From a virus, in IMG/VR virus record IMGVR_UViG_3300048996_000103, positions 1 to 23,056 of that record: a stretch of 23,056 nucleotides of DNA. One strand, written 5' to 3'. This document shows, piece after piece, positions 8,038 to 15,613 of this stretch. A program made the translations under genes and the position numbers. The notes beneath the pieces are model-generated. The model saw only the letters and a program-made list of their open reading frames with translations. It was not told where the DNA came from and searched no databases. Numbering within the stretch: position 1 is the stretch's first letter; the number at the start of each line of letters is the position of its first letter.

Positions 8038-8247
8038 CTAGGAGATGACGCCGCGCGTGCGAAGCGCAGCGAGGAGGGCGTTGAACTGGGCCTGCGTCGG
8101 GGCGGCCCCGGCGTCGACGATGGCGGGCTTGGTCGTGCCGTCCATGAGGGCGGGGGCCGCGCCGAGGACGCGCATGGTCACGACCTCTTGGCCCTCGGTG
8201 CGGGCGCCGCCCTTGGTGAGGTTGACCTGGATCGGTACGCCGGCCAT
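8038..8247 (-). CDS. Small protein after major capsid gene, possible head fibre-like
   Basis: 69 residues from ATG at 8247, whose first base pair overlaps the capsid stop as TAATG. The N-terminal half is beta-like (VPIQVNLTKGGARTEGQEV) and the C-terminal part (AGAAPTQAQFNALLAALRTRGVIS) is a short amphipathic helix of the form seen at the end of phage head fibre proteins (Phage_fiber_2), where an FN-LL-AL--AG pattern is common. That resemblance is weak because the protein is so short. Immediate coupling to the capsid gene implies high expression, which would fit a capsid-attached protein. Confidence 0.68.
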   Translation of the reverse strand: MAGVPIQVNLTKGGARTEGQEVVTMRVLGAAPALMDGTTKPAIVDAGAAPTQAQFNALLAALRTRGVIS

Positions 8248-9533
8248 TACGGCAGCGCCGCAAACGTGATCTTGACGAACGCCTGCGGGGTGTGAACCGC
8301 GACGTTCGCCCGGCGCTCGGCCAGGATCACCAGCGTGTTCGCGGTGAAATAATCGGCATGGCTGTCAGTCATCAGGATCGTGATGCCCTGGCGCTCCCAC
8401 AGGGTCGCGCCGGTGCGGTAGCCGCCGAGGAGCGCGGTGCCCGCGGTCATCGCGACCGACGTGACGACGGTGAGGCCCCAGATACGCATCGGAGCACCGG
8501 AGTCCGTGACCGTCGTGATGACGCGGAACTGGCCGTTCGCGTCGGTGTCCAGCTCGATGTCCTGCCAGTCGAGCGGGTTCATGACGATGGCGTCCGGCGG
8601 GTACATCGCCAACTCGCCCTGGGTCTTGGCCTTGCGGACCGTGATCAACTTGGCGTCCGTGTTACCCGAGGCGGGCTGGTACGAGCCGATACCGGCCGTG
8701 GTGAGGATGCCCTGCATCTCGGTCGTGCCGTTGCCGGTGAGGATCTCCCGGTCCAACTTGTAGTCCAGGCCATAGGTGAGGCGGCCGTTGATGTAGCCGA
8801 CCAGCTGCGAGTTGTCGTCCGCGGCCTGCCTCGTGATCGGCACCCAGTGCGCGACCGTCTTGAGCGTGGTCGTGATCAGGTCGAAGCTGAACGGCCCGGT
8901 CTTCGGCTTGTCCGCACCTTCGGCGACCACCGCCGCCTTGTTCCAGGTGGACTGCGGGCCGGACGTGTCCCGCATGTACTCCAGCGTCGTGCCGTCCGAC
9001 GTCTGCCGGTCCAGGAGGTTCGCGACCAGCAGCGGGAAGTCCGGGTTGTTCGGGATGATCCCCGGGACCCGGGTGTTCTGCTGCGGCTGCGTGCCCGTGG
9101 TGACGGTGCCGGCCGGGGCAACGCGCTGGTCTACGGAGAACTGGCCGCGCTTGCCGTTCGCACGGAACGTCTCCAGCGCCGCCGAGCGGATGAACGCCTC
9201 GGCAACACTGACCGGGTGCTGGTTGCCCTGGTCGTCGGGCTGCATGCCCGGGTGCTGGCGCTGGCCGGGCTGCGGCTGCGGGTCGCCCGGGGGGACTGAG
9301 CCTTCCAGGGCGCGGAGTCGGGCATCGCGCCGGTTGGCGGCCTCGATCTTCTTCTCGATCTCCTCGGCGCGCTGGTCGAGTTCGTCGAGGTCGCCGTCGA
9401 ACGCGGGGTCGCGGAGCTGCGCGATGATCGCGTCGCGTTGCTCGATGAGGGTGGGTGCCCCGCCCTTGATGGGGTAGATCGGTCGGCCGTCGCGGCGGCG
9501 ACCGATGGGGCGGATCTTCGCGAAGTTGCTCAC
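8247..9533 (-). CDS. Major capsid protein, HK97 fold
   Basis: 428 residues from GTG at 9533 (MSNFAKIRPIGRRRDG), with AAAGGA upstream. Residues 28-75 are a charged helix or coiled coil (IEQRDAIIAQL to EIEKKIEAANRRDARLRALE) like the HK97 delta/scaffold domain, then a Pro/Gln linker (82-110) where the prohead protease probably cuts, then the capsid core: RVPGIIPNNPDFPLLVANLL, the E-loop region, LKTVAHWVPITRQAADD, LDYKLDREILTGNGT, PDAIVMNPLDWQDIEL and a closing VHTPQAFVKITF. These are the standard landmarks of actinophage HK97-fold capsids. The protease gene lies upstream across a 213-base spacer. Confidence 0.95.
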   Translation of the reverse strand: MSNFAKIRPIGRRRDGRPIYPIKGGAPTLIEQRDAIIAQLRDPAFDGDLDELDQRAEEIEKKIEAANRRDARLRALEGSVPPGDPQPQPGQRQHPGMQPDDQGNQHPVSVAEAFIRSAALETFRANGKRGQFSVDQRVAPAGTVTTGTQPQQNTRVPGIIPNNPDFPLLVANLLDRQTSDGTTLEYMRDTSGPQSTWNKAAVVAEGADKPKTGPFSFDLITTTLKTVAHWVPITRQAADDNSQLVGYINGRLTYGLDYKLDREILTGNGTTEMQGILTTAGIGSYQPASGNTDAKLITVRKAKTQGELAMYPPDAIVMNPLDWQDIELDTDANGQFRVITTVTDSGAPMRIWGLTVVTSVAMTAGTALLGGYRTGATLWERQGITILMTDSHADYFTANTLVILAERRANVAVHTPQAFVKITFAALP

Positions 9534-9570
9534 CGCGGAGTCCTTTCGGTCCGTGGACGGCTCGCAGCCG

Positions 9571-9584
9571 CCCAGATGTCTGGG
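9571..9584. repeat. Palindrome CCCAGATGTCTGGG in capsid leader
   Basis: Perfect 6-bp inverted repeat around TG. It is followed on the plus strand by GGTCTGCGTC, which partly repeats the start of the 19-base element at 9702-9720. It could be an operator or a small leader hairpin about 40 bases before the capsid start. Confidence 0.4.
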
Positions 9585-9701
9585 GGTCTGCGTCCGTCTG
9601 TCACGGCCGGTGGATCGCGCCCGGCATGCCCGTGGCTTTCACGTCCGGTACGGGCGGCCCGGATGGGTGGAGGGTAGATCGAATGGGGGGTGGCGTGTTT
9701 C

Positions 9702-9720
9702 TGGGGTCTGTATGTCGCGG
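9702..9720 (-). repeat. 19-base repeat, copy A (capsid gene leader)
   Basis: Minus-strand sequence CCGCGACATACAGACCCCA, identical to copy B at 15179-15197. In both copies TACCCTCC follows 24-25 bases downstream. Copy A lies just after the protease gene and 168 bases before the capsid start. Placement suggests a phage promoter, processing site or regulator-binding site. Confidence 0.6.
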
Positions 9721-9722
9721 CC

Positions 9723-9748
9723 GACGACGGGCGTTGACCTGCGTCGTC
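9723..9748 (-). terminator. Small hairpin at prohead protease stop
   Basis: GACGACG (9723-9729) and CGTCGTC (9742-9748) form a 7-bp stem with a 12-base loop, overlapping the protease stop codon. There is no T-run. It may weaken read-through or stabilise an RNA end just before the 19-base repeat. Confidence 0.35.
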
Positions 9749-10400
9749 AGGCGAGGCGGAGGAGCGCGGCGCGGCGTCGTCGCTGCGCCATGCGGCGCTC
9801 CTGCTCGACGTCGTGGGCGATGGCCGTGTCCCGGCCGTGCTCGCGGTCGTAGTCGGCCAGCCGCTCGGCGAGGGTGGGTTCGCCGGTCTCGGTGTACATC
9901 GCGCCGAGCGCACTGCGCACGGTCTTCAGCTTGGAGCCGGGGACGGCCGCCATGCGGGCGGTGATCTGCGAGACCTCCACCAGGCGCGCGGAGCGGATGT
10001 TCTCCAGCACGTCGGCCCGGTCCTCATCGCCCATCTCGGCCAGCTTCTCCCACGGCGGGAGGTCGGTCCGCACGAATCCCACGCTGAGCTCGCGTGCGGA
10101 ACCGGACTTGGCCATGGCGCGCTTGTCGCGTCCGTCGGTCGTGTCGTCGTATCGGCCGCGAATGTAGAGCCGGGTGCTCTCGTCGTCGCCGTTGAAGGTG
10201 CCAATGGGCGCGTAGGGGCTGTGCATCCACAGGTAGGCGTATGCGCTCCTGTCGATGCCCCGCTTGAATACACCGGGCTGGAAGGTCGTTCCATACGAGT
10301 CCTTCTTCCCGTACTGGCAGGCCACCCCCTCGAACGTGCCATCGTCGCCGTCGTCGACGCGGAACTCGTGCGTCTCGAAGACACGGAACTCGATGTCCAT
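9747..10400 (-). CDS. Prohead protease, HK97 family (peptidase U35)
   Basis: 217 residues from ATG at 10400, chosen over the adjoining in-frame GTG at 10403 because AAGGAGG lies seven bases before the ATG. It matures the prohead by removing the capsid delta domain. Visible landmarks: beta start DIEFRVFETHEFRV, G-A-QYGKKDSYGTTFQPGVF (residues 26-45), catalytic His60 in YLWMHSPYAPIGTF, catalytic Ser106 in ARELSVGFV, and LVEVSQITARMAAVPGSKL (140-159), where Glu142 is the likely third residue. The C-terminal 45 residues are charged and Arg-rich, perhaps an internal packaging tail. The overlap with the upstream stop is TGATG. Confidence 0.93.
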   Translation of the reverse strand: MDIEFRVFETHEFRVDDGDDGTFEGVACQYGKKDSYGTTFQPGVFKRGIDRSAYAYLWMHSPYAPIGTFNGDDESTRLYIRGRYDDTTDGRDKRAMAKSGSARELSVGFVRTDLPPWEKLAEMGDEDRADVLENIRSARLVEVSQITARMAAVPGSKLKTVRSALGAMYTETGEPTLAERLADYDREHGRDTAIAHDVEQERRMAQRRRRAALLRLA

Positions 10401-10744
10401 CACTGGCCCTCCTTCGTGCGTGCGTGCTCGGCGTAGACCTCGGCAACCCCGTCCATGACGGACCGGTGCGACGGCGACAGGAGCGGCGAGTATCGGTACA
10501 CGGCGCGCCGGCCGCCGCGGTCGTAACCGTCGTGTTCGTAGACGATCCGGCCGTCGCCGAACGTCATGTGTCGGGGCAGGCCGCCGTCCTGGTCGGGGCG
10601 TACGACGATGTCCTGCTTGCCGTCGAACGGGCCGCGACGGACCTCGGCGAGCGGGATGCCGTGCGGGCGGTACGCGCCCTTGTACTGGGCGGGTCCGGCG
10701 GGCTGGAGGATCACGGGGACCTCGCCCCGCAGCAGAGTGGCCAT
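10400..10744 (-). CDS. Hypothetical protein upstream of prohead protease
   Basis: 114 residues from ATG at 10744 (MATLLRGEVPVILQPAGP), chosen because GAGGAG lies eight bases upstream; the longer frame to 10915 overlaps the neighbouring gene with Arg-rich shadow sequence. It is soluble, rich in Gly/Arg/Asp/Tyr, with a basic central part (HMTFGDGRIVYEHDGYDRGGRRAVYRY) that looks like beta strands, and a helical end. No family is recognised. The place between portal and protease is often filled in actinophages by small unknown proteins. Its ribosome site lies inside the last codons of the upstream gene. Confidence 0.7.
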   Translation of the reverse strand: MATLLRGEVPVILQPAGPAQYKGAYRPHGIPLAEVRRGPFDGKQDIVVRPDQDGGLPRHMTFGDGRIVYEHDGYDRGGRRAVYRYSPLLSPSHRSVMDGVAEVYAEHARTKEGQ

Positions 10745-10746
10745 CG

Positions 10747-10986
10747 TTAGGACTCCTCGCGCTCGGGCCAGTGCCAGGAACCGCCCTCGTGTGAGCCGTC
10801 GTGCTTCGGCTCGCCGTGGGTCACCTCGCGGTTGAAGAACATGCCCTCGGGATTCAGCACCGCGAGGTCGACGAGGAACGGGCCGTGCACGGCCGTGACG
10901 ATGGCGGCCCGGCACTGCGAGGTGTACTCGCCGCCCGGGGTGCCGTAGCTGACGTAGTGGACGATTCGGCCCACGGTGGGTTTCAT
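10747..10986 (-). CDS. Conserved small phage protein, VHY...WHWPE type
   Basis: 79 residues from ATG at 10986 (MKPTVGRIVHYVSYG), with GAGGAG eight bases upstream. The layout GRIVHYVSYGTPGGEY, CRAAIVTAV, LAVLNPEGMFFN, then GGSWHWPE at the end is one I know as a widespread small protein in Streptomyces and other actinophage genomes, usually left as hypothetical; it resembles a small SH3-like beta barrel. There is a single Cys and no membrane segment. Its function is unknown. It lies immediately downstream of the portal gene and ends in EES-stop, as does the portal. Confidence 0.82.
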   Translation of the reverse strand: MKPTVGRIVHYVSYGTPGGEYTSQCRAAIVTAVHGPFLVDLAVLNPEGMFFNREVTHGEPKHDGSHEGGSWHWPEREES

Positions 10987-10988
10987 GA

Positions 10989-13271
10989 TCAGGACTCCTC
11001 GAACTCGAAGGTCAGCGCGCACCGGCACTGAATGGACTGGTTCGCCGGGGCCGCCGGATCCGCCGGCCACCGCGACTCCGTGAGCGTGAACCGCTTGTTC
11101 ATCGCGGCCGTCGTGCCCTGCGCGGCCCGGTGCGTACGGCGGGTGCGCTTGTCGTCGGTGCTGATCCACGTCTTGCGGGTCGCGCCCCGGTCCAGGGCGG
11201 CCATGTGCGATGCGGCGTTGTACCCGCCGACCGTCTCCGTCCGGGCGATCATCGTGGCCCGGTAGTCGGACAGGCTGGTGAACACGCGCTGGATCCGGGC
11301 CCGCAGCTCCGGCACAGACTCGCCATCGGCCACGCCGTGCGCCAGCAGCTGGCTGCGCAACACCTGCTCCGTCGTCGCCGTGACCTGCCCAGCCAGCTCA
11401 TCGACACGGTCGTCGAGGGCCCCGGCCACGTCCGGCTCGTCCAGGTCGAACGACGGAGTGATCGACACCCCGCCGCGCTTCCATGCCCGCTCGACGAACG
11501 GGCGCAGCGCGGCCGCCGTCGCCCGACGCCAGTACGCACCGTCGAACAGCTCCCGCACCTTGATGCGCTCCTCCCACCCCTCGGGCCCGGTCGCGATGTC
11601 CATGTCGGTCGCGCGGGCGGCCGGCACGACGTCGAGGTCGGGCGGGGCGAGGGTGAGGGCCTGTTCGCGGGCGAGGGCGCACGACTCGGCCCGAACCTCA
11701 GTCAGCCACTGCGCGCCGCGCTCCGGCTTCTTCATCAGCCGGTCGAAATCGCGGAGGACGCGGGCCTGCTGCTCCCGGGCGAGCGCACGCACCGCGGCCC
11801 GACCGGTGTCCTCCAGCGCGTCGTACGCGTCGTTGATGTCCGTCAGCGACGGCGATGACGGGGCGTCGTCGGCGCGTGTCAGCTCCAGACGACGCGGCGG
11901 GGCCGGGGCGTTGACCTGCGTCATCCGCTCGACGACGGGCGCGAGGACGGCCGCGACCGCCCGGTGCACAGCAGTCTCCAACGACTCCGGATCGGCGCTC
12001 CGGTTGAGGCCGGGAGCGGCCAATCCATACTGCTGCCGGTACGCGGCGATGGTGAACTGGCCGGCGCCGCCCGGCAGCGGCTCGTAGCCGACGGCGGCGC
12101 GGGCCTCATCGAGCATGAGGACGTCGGAGTCGACGAGGTTCACGGTGCGATCGACGACGGCCGTCCGCGACTCCTGTAGGGCGTCGACACCGGACAGGTC
12201 GAACTCTGCCTCTTCGGTGTCGGACGGCAGGAGGACACGGTCGATCTCGCTGCCGATCAGCTCCAACTTGGGTTTGATCGTGTCCGACCACAGCAGGCTT
12301 TTCGCCGCGGTGCGGTTCTCGTACGTGGTGCCCGCGCTCAGGTAGTCGTGGGGGACACCGAACGCCATCATCACCTCGGCCGCGTTGGCCATGCGGGATT
12401 CGAGGTAGTCCATCTCCTCGGCCGTCAGCCCGACGCGGGCGTACGAGATGCCCTTCCCGCCGTCTCCGGCTGCGCCCGGCGCGGACCTGACCAGCAGGTT
12501 CTTCCCGGCGTTCGCGGGCCCCTGCACGCCGCTGCGCCACGCGGCGACAGTGGACCGGTACTCCTCTTCCTCCATCGCGCCGAGGTAGACCACACCCTTG
12601 GGCATGGCTCCGTTGGCGTAGCTGGAGCGCTGCCACTCGCGGGCGAACGCGTCCATGTCCACCGCGTGCCTGGCGGCCTTCCACGGGGCGAGGCAGCCCA
12701 GCGGATCAAAGGGGTGCGGGTAGCGGAGCCACAGCATTTCCTCGGGCAGGACGGGGACCTGTGTGCCGTCCGCCCGCCGGATCACGAACCCGATCAGGTT
12801 CGCCATGGTGGGGCGCTGCGCGATCGGCACGTCGACGATGACGTCGACCTGGTCGAACACGATGTGGGCCTCGGTCGGGTCGCCGAGGCCGGTCTCGCCG
12901 CGGTCCAGCCACACGAACGACTGCCCGGCCAGTTCGCACTGCTGAAGGATCAGGCTCTTGAAGACACGGGCGGACATGAGCGGGTTCGGTCGTTTGTTGA
13001 ACAGCCGTGCGACCGGGTGGCCCTCGATCTCCGACCCGTCCGGCCGGCGCACCACGAGCGGGACCGAGCTGCCGTTGTCGGCGATCGCCGCGACGCACCG
13101 GTACGCCACCGCGCTGTTGGCGTAGCCGCGGGCCTCGGCGTCGAGGTCGATGGTGAGGGACTGCTGCCCACCGATCGACGCGACGGTGATCGGGCGCCGG
13201 TCCCGCAGGCTGTCCATGCCGATCGCGCGTCGGCCGAACAGTGCGCTGGTCACATCCTTGAGTCGTCCCAT
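10989..13271 (-). CDS. Portal protein fused to MuF-like C-terminal domain
   Basis: 760 residues from ATG at 13271, with AGGAGG six bases upstream overlapping the terminase stop. Residues 1-430 are an HK97-type portal: NSAVAYRCVAAIADNGSSVPL (52-72), HPVARLFNKRPNP, WLRYPHPFDPLGCLAPWKAA (181-200), and MMAFGVPHDYLSAGTTYENR (301-320), the usual landmarks of the dodecameric DNA gate. Residues 430-575 form a variable helical linker. Residues 575-756 look like the SPP1 gp7/MuF minor head domain: IARTETVGGYNAA (675-687), TWISTDDKRTRRTHRAAQG (701-719) and the Cys pair QCRC (748-751). The two are normally separate neighbouring genes, so this is a true fusion in one open frame. MuF domains sit inside the head near the portal. 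Confidence 0.92.
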   Translation of the reverse strand: MGRLKDVTSALFGRRAIGMDSLRDRRPITVASIGGQQSLTIDLDAEARGYANSAVAYRCVAAIADNGSSVPLVVRRPDGSEIEGHPVARLFNKRPNPLMSARVFKSLILQQCELAGQSFVWLDRGETGLGDPTEAHIVFDQVDVIVDVPIAQRPTMANLIGFVIRRADGTQVPVLPEEMLWLRYPHPFDPLGCLAPWKAARHAVDMDAFAREWQRSSYANGAMPKGVVYLGAMEEEEYRSTVAAWRSGVQGPANAGKNLLVRSAPGAAGDGGKGISYARVGLTAEEMDYLESRMANAAEVMMAFGVPHDYLSAGTTYENRTAAKSLLWSDTIKPKLELIGSEIDRVLLPSDTEEAEFDLSGVDALQESRTAVVDRTVNLVDSDVLMLDEARAAVGYEPLPGGAGQFTIAAYRQQYGLAAPGLNRSADPESLETAVHRAVAAVLAPVVERMTQVNAPAPPRRLELTRADDAPSSPSLTDINDAYDALEDTGRAAVRALAREQQARVLRDFDRLMKKPERGAQWLTEVRAESCALAREQALTLAPPDLDVVPAARATDMDIATGPEGWEERIKVRELFDGAYWRRATAAALRPFVERAWKRGGVSITPSFDLDEPDVAGALDDRVDELAGQVTATTEQVLRSQLLAHGVADGESVPELRARIQRVFTSLSDYRATMIARTETVGGYNAASHMAALDRGATRKTWISTDDKRTRRTHRAAQGTTAAMNKRFTLTESRWPADPAAPANQSIQCRCALTFEFEES

Positions 13272-13281
13272 GTGCGTCCTC

Positions 13282-14628
13282 CTATGCGACCGCGGCGAGG
13301 TTGCCCGCGGGCGCGAGCATCAAGTTGGTGAGGGCCCACACCATGGCGTCGAGCCGGTCGGGTGAGTTGTCGCCGGGCACCCACGTCACCAGCTGCTCCT
13401 CCAGCTCGGGGAGCGAGTTGACGACGTGCGCGGCCAGCTGATCGAACAGGGCGGCCACCGGTTCGGCGCGCGTCGCCTTGCCGCGGGTCGCGGTCACGGT
13501 CCGGTAGTTCACCGTCCGGTCGATCTGCCGGAGCGTCGTCCCGATCCAGTCGCCACCGTTGTTGACCTCGGCGACGACGACGTCGGCTTTCCACGCGTGG
13601 TACGCCTGCGCGGCCCGGCGCATGCACTCCTCCGGCGACATGCGCCCCGACAGGTCATCGAGGATGTAGCCGTGCCTGCGGGAGAACCCGGTCTTGTCGG
13701 GGATGTACGCCTGGCCGAGGCCGGCCACGATGATGCCCATCTCGTCGGACTCGTCACCGCCCTTGGCTGCGGGGTCGATCGCGACGACGATGCGGGCCAT
13801 GGGTGGGGCGGCGCCGACCCGGGTGGTGTCCAGGCGGGTCCGGGACCACAGGGCGCCTTCGATGTCCTGGAGGAGTTTCCCGTCGAGCTCCTGCGCCTCC
13901 ATCCTGGTCCCGCTGTACTTCTTGATCAGCTTGTCTCGCTGCGCCTGGGGGAGGTGGTGGGCGTCGCGGGTGCGGCCCTGCGTGACGATGACGTCTGCCC
14001 GGCCCTTCAGTTCGATGATCTCGGTGCGCGGCTTCGGGGTCGTCGAGCCGATGTAGTGCGGGTTCGGGCCGATGCGGAGCCCCATCTCGGAGTGCGTGAT
14101 CGCTTCCTTCAGGCGGCGCTGCGCGGCGACCTCTTCCATCCACACCAGGCATCGGTTACCACCGGCGCGGAGACGTTCGATGTCGTCCGGGGAGTGGGCG
14201 CCGAACAGCTTGGCTTCGGCCCCGCTGGGCCAGCGCGCGAACGTACCGCCTGCGGTGGTGCGGAGGACGACGCGCGGGTCATGGCCGCGGAGCCCGGACG
14301 GCCCGTTCACGCAGGCCTCGACGGCGTCGCCCTGCGTGGGGGCGACGATCGCCATGCGGTGCCCGCCCCTCAACCGGGGGTCGCACGGGGGTCCGTTGAC
14401 GTGGTCGACCATGTAGCGGGCGCAGCCGTCCGTTTTGCCGGTGCCACGCCCGCCAAGTTGCAACCACCAGCCGAGGGTCTCGATCGCCTCGGGGGCGACC
14501 TGCCACGGGTACGGCGTCCACGCGTTCCAACGGCGCTGCCACAGCTTGGCGCGCAGCTTCTCCTCCAGCAGGGTCAGCTCCGCATCCGTCGCGCCGGAGA
14601 GCCGGCCCCGGAGGTCGGTGACGGTCAC
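13282..14628 (-). CDS. terL: Terminase large subunit
   Basis: 448 residues from GTG at 14628, overlapping the small subunit stop as GTGA. It is the packaging motor: an N-terminal ATPase and a C-terminal RNase H-like nuclease that cuts concatemers. Walker A is GGRGTGKT (59-66), Walker B plus catalytic Glu is LVWMEE (161-166), the coupling motif is probably GSTTP (194-198), and nuclease acidic residues are Asp285 in IVVAIDPAA, Glu354 in VVAEVNNGGD and Asp424/Asp427 in SPDRLDAMVWAL. All expected motifs are present, and length is normal though on the short side. It forms the usual terS-terL-portal run. Confidence 0.95.
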   Translation of the reverse strand: MTVTDLRGRLSGATDAELTLLEEKLRAKLWQRRWNAWTPYPWQVAPEAIETLGWWLQLGGRGTGKTDGCARYMVDHVNGPPCDPRLRGGHRMAIVAPTQGDAVEACVNGPSGLRGHDPRVVLRTTAGGTFARWPSGAEAKLFGAHSPDDIERLRAGGNRCLVWMEEVAAQRRLKEAITHSEMGLRIGPNPHYIGSTTPKPRTEIIELKGRADVIVTQGRTRDAHHLPQAQRDKLIKKYSGTRMEAQELDGKLLQDIEGALWSRTRLDTTRVGAAPPMARIVVAIDPAAKGGDESDEMGIIVAGLGQAYIPDKTGFSRRHGYILDDLSGRMSPEECMRRAAQAYHAWKADVVVAEVNNGGDWIGTTLRQIDRTVNYRTVTATRGKATRAEPVAALFDQLAAHVVNSLPELEEQLVTWVPGDNSPDRLDAMVWALTNLMLAPAGNLAAVA

Positions 14629-15125
14629 GGCCCGGCCAGCTCCTCGGCGAGGGCCTCGATCGCGGCGACGCGCTCGTCAGTGAGGGACACGTCGCGCTTC
14701 ACCGGAGCGTCGAGGCCGAGGAGCTTCGAGCGGCGCTCCTGGATCTTCAGGAGCCGGTCGATGGCCTGAAGGACGGGGGCGTCGTCCACGATGGGTGCAC
14801 CGTTGCTGGCGGACACGACACGGCCGTTGGACACGGTGATGTGCTCGCGTTCCAGGACCTCGGTCGCGGCGACGTACAGGGCGTCGAGGCGGGTGAGTTC
14901 GAGGGCGCGGAGTTCGTCGCCCGGTTCCTGGACGGTCTCGCGCAGCACCTTCTGTACGGCGTGGTGGGCGTCGCCCTTGTTGGAGTAGCCGACCTCGTCC
15001 GCGATCCGCTGGTAGGACCAGCCGCGGGAGCGGAGGCGGGCGGCCTCGGCCTCCTTCTCGGCGGTGGCGAGGGTACGGGTGAACCGGCCCTTCCCGTCGT
15101 GGGGGCGTGCGTTGGGGTCGTCCAT
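14625..15125 (-). CDS. terS: Terminase small subunit (HTH DNA-binding)
   Basis: 166 residues from ATG at 15125 (MDDPNARPHDGKGRF), with GGAGGAGG seven bases upstream. A helix-turn-helix spans about residues 25-62: a long helix AEKEAEAARLRSRG, then WSYQRIADEVGYSNKGDAHHAVQKVL, as in small subunits that recognise the packaging site. A helical middle (LRALELTRLDALYVAATEVLE) probably oligomerises, and the DRLLKIQERRSKLLGLDAP motif near the C-terminus is very typical of actinophage small terminases. It lies directly before the large subunit with a 4-base overlap, and after the 19-base repeat copy B. Confidence 0.88.
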   Translation of the reverse strand: MDDPNARPHDGKGRFTRTLATAEKEAEAARLRSRGWSYQRIADEVGYSNKGDAHHAVQKVLRETVQEPGDELRALELTRLDALYVAATEVLEREHITVSNGRVVSASNGAPIVDDAPVLQAIDRLLKIQERRSKLLGLDAPVKRDVSLTDERVAAIEALAEELAGP

Positions 15126-15178
15126 GGTCGTACCTCCTCCTGGTCGGGAGGGTACGGATTTCTGGCGGTGCGGGATCT

Positions 15179-15197
15179 TGGGGTCTGTATGTCGCGG
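15179..15197 (-). repeat. 19-base repeat, copy B (terminase leader)
   Basis: Minus-strand sequence CCGCGACATACAGACCCCA, identical to copy A at 9702-9720, followed 24 bases on by TACCCTCC. It lies between the strong hairpin at 15205-15243 and the small terminase start 54 bases downstream, where a promoter for the late block would be expected. Confidence 0.6.
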
Positions 15198-15204
15198 GGT
15201 GCAG

Positions 15205-15243
15205 CGATGCCCCGTCCCCGTCTGCAGCGGGGGCGGGGCATCG
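15205..15243 (-). terminator. Strong hairpin ending the membrane-protein cassette
   Basis: A 16-bp stem with one T·G pair: CGATGCCCCGTCCCCG (15205-15220) pairs with 15228-15243, loop TCTGCAG. It lies 47 bases after the last membrane gene. No T-run follows on the minus strand, which is common in high-GC actinobacteria, whose terminators often lack one. Confidence 0.75.
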
Positions 15244-15289
15244 GGGGCCGGGCGCTACCCGGCGTGCAGTGGCCGGTCTGTCAGCTGGG

Positions 15290-15613
15290 TCAGGTGCTGT
15301 CTGCCCGCTTCTGCCATTGCACGGTGCAGTGCCCCTCTCGGTCCTCCACGATCGTGAACTGCGGTTTTGTGTCCTCAACCACTTCCGGGGGCGGTGGGGG
15401 AGCGGGGTTAAGTGCACCCCACATGGATCGGGCGGCGTGCCACAACCCCACCGTGGCCCCCGCGGACGTGACGAGGACACCGACCGCCTCCGACACCACG
15501 TACACCGCAGCGAGGAGCACCACGGTGAGAATGACGAGGACGCAGGCCCCGGCCACCGGGCTACCCTCCGGGACCTCTTCCGGCTGCTCCTTCGCCTGCT
15601 TCTTCCGGCTCAT
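15290..15613 (-). CDS. Small membrane protein, last gene of membrane cassette
   Basis: 107 residues from ATG at 15613 (MSRKKQAKEQPEEVPEGSPV), overlapping the upstream stop as ATGA; the longer frame is Arg-rich shadow. A charged N-terminus precedes one clear membrane helix (residues 20-41, VAGACVLVILTVVLLAAVYVV), then a second weaker hydrophobic stretch (43-62), a Pro-rich spacer (PAPPPPPE) and a C-terminal soluble part with FTIVEDREGHCTVQWQ. No family is recognised. Coupling to the preceding membrane gene suggests the products act together. Its size and helix do not by themselves make it a holin, since no endolysin is near. Confidence 0.75.
   Translation of the reverse strand: MSRKKQAKEQPEEVPEGSPVAGACVLVILTVVLLAAVYVVSEAVGVLVTSAGATVGLWHAARSMWGALNPAPPPPPEVVEDTKPQFTIVEDREGHCTVQWQKRADST

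Larger units (their letters stand above)
9534..9746. other. 213-base spacer between prohead protease and capsid genes
   Basis: No credible gene is seen. It carries three structures: a hairpin at 9723-9748, the 19-base repeat at 9702-9720 that recurs before the terminase gene, and a 14-base palindrome at 9571-9584. It ends with the capsid ribosome site AAAGGA. In a late block otherwise packed with overlaps, such a gap suggests separate control of the capsid gene, through a promoter, RNA processing or leader structure; the sequence does not show which. Confidence 0.6.

Noticed and set aside
7745-8263. 172-residue version of the head-module gene
   Set aside because: The first part overlaps the coupled 69-residue gene and is Arg/His-rich. 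ATG at 8029 has a good ribosome site.
13426-14769. 447-codon plus-strand open frame opposite the terminase genes
   Set aside because: It is a shadow of the terminase large subunit, whose Walker and nuclease motifs prove the minus frame.
15290-15613. Holin call for the 107-residue membrane protein
   Set aside because: Size and membrane helix would allow it, but no endolysin is near and the C-terminal soluble domain is not holin-like.
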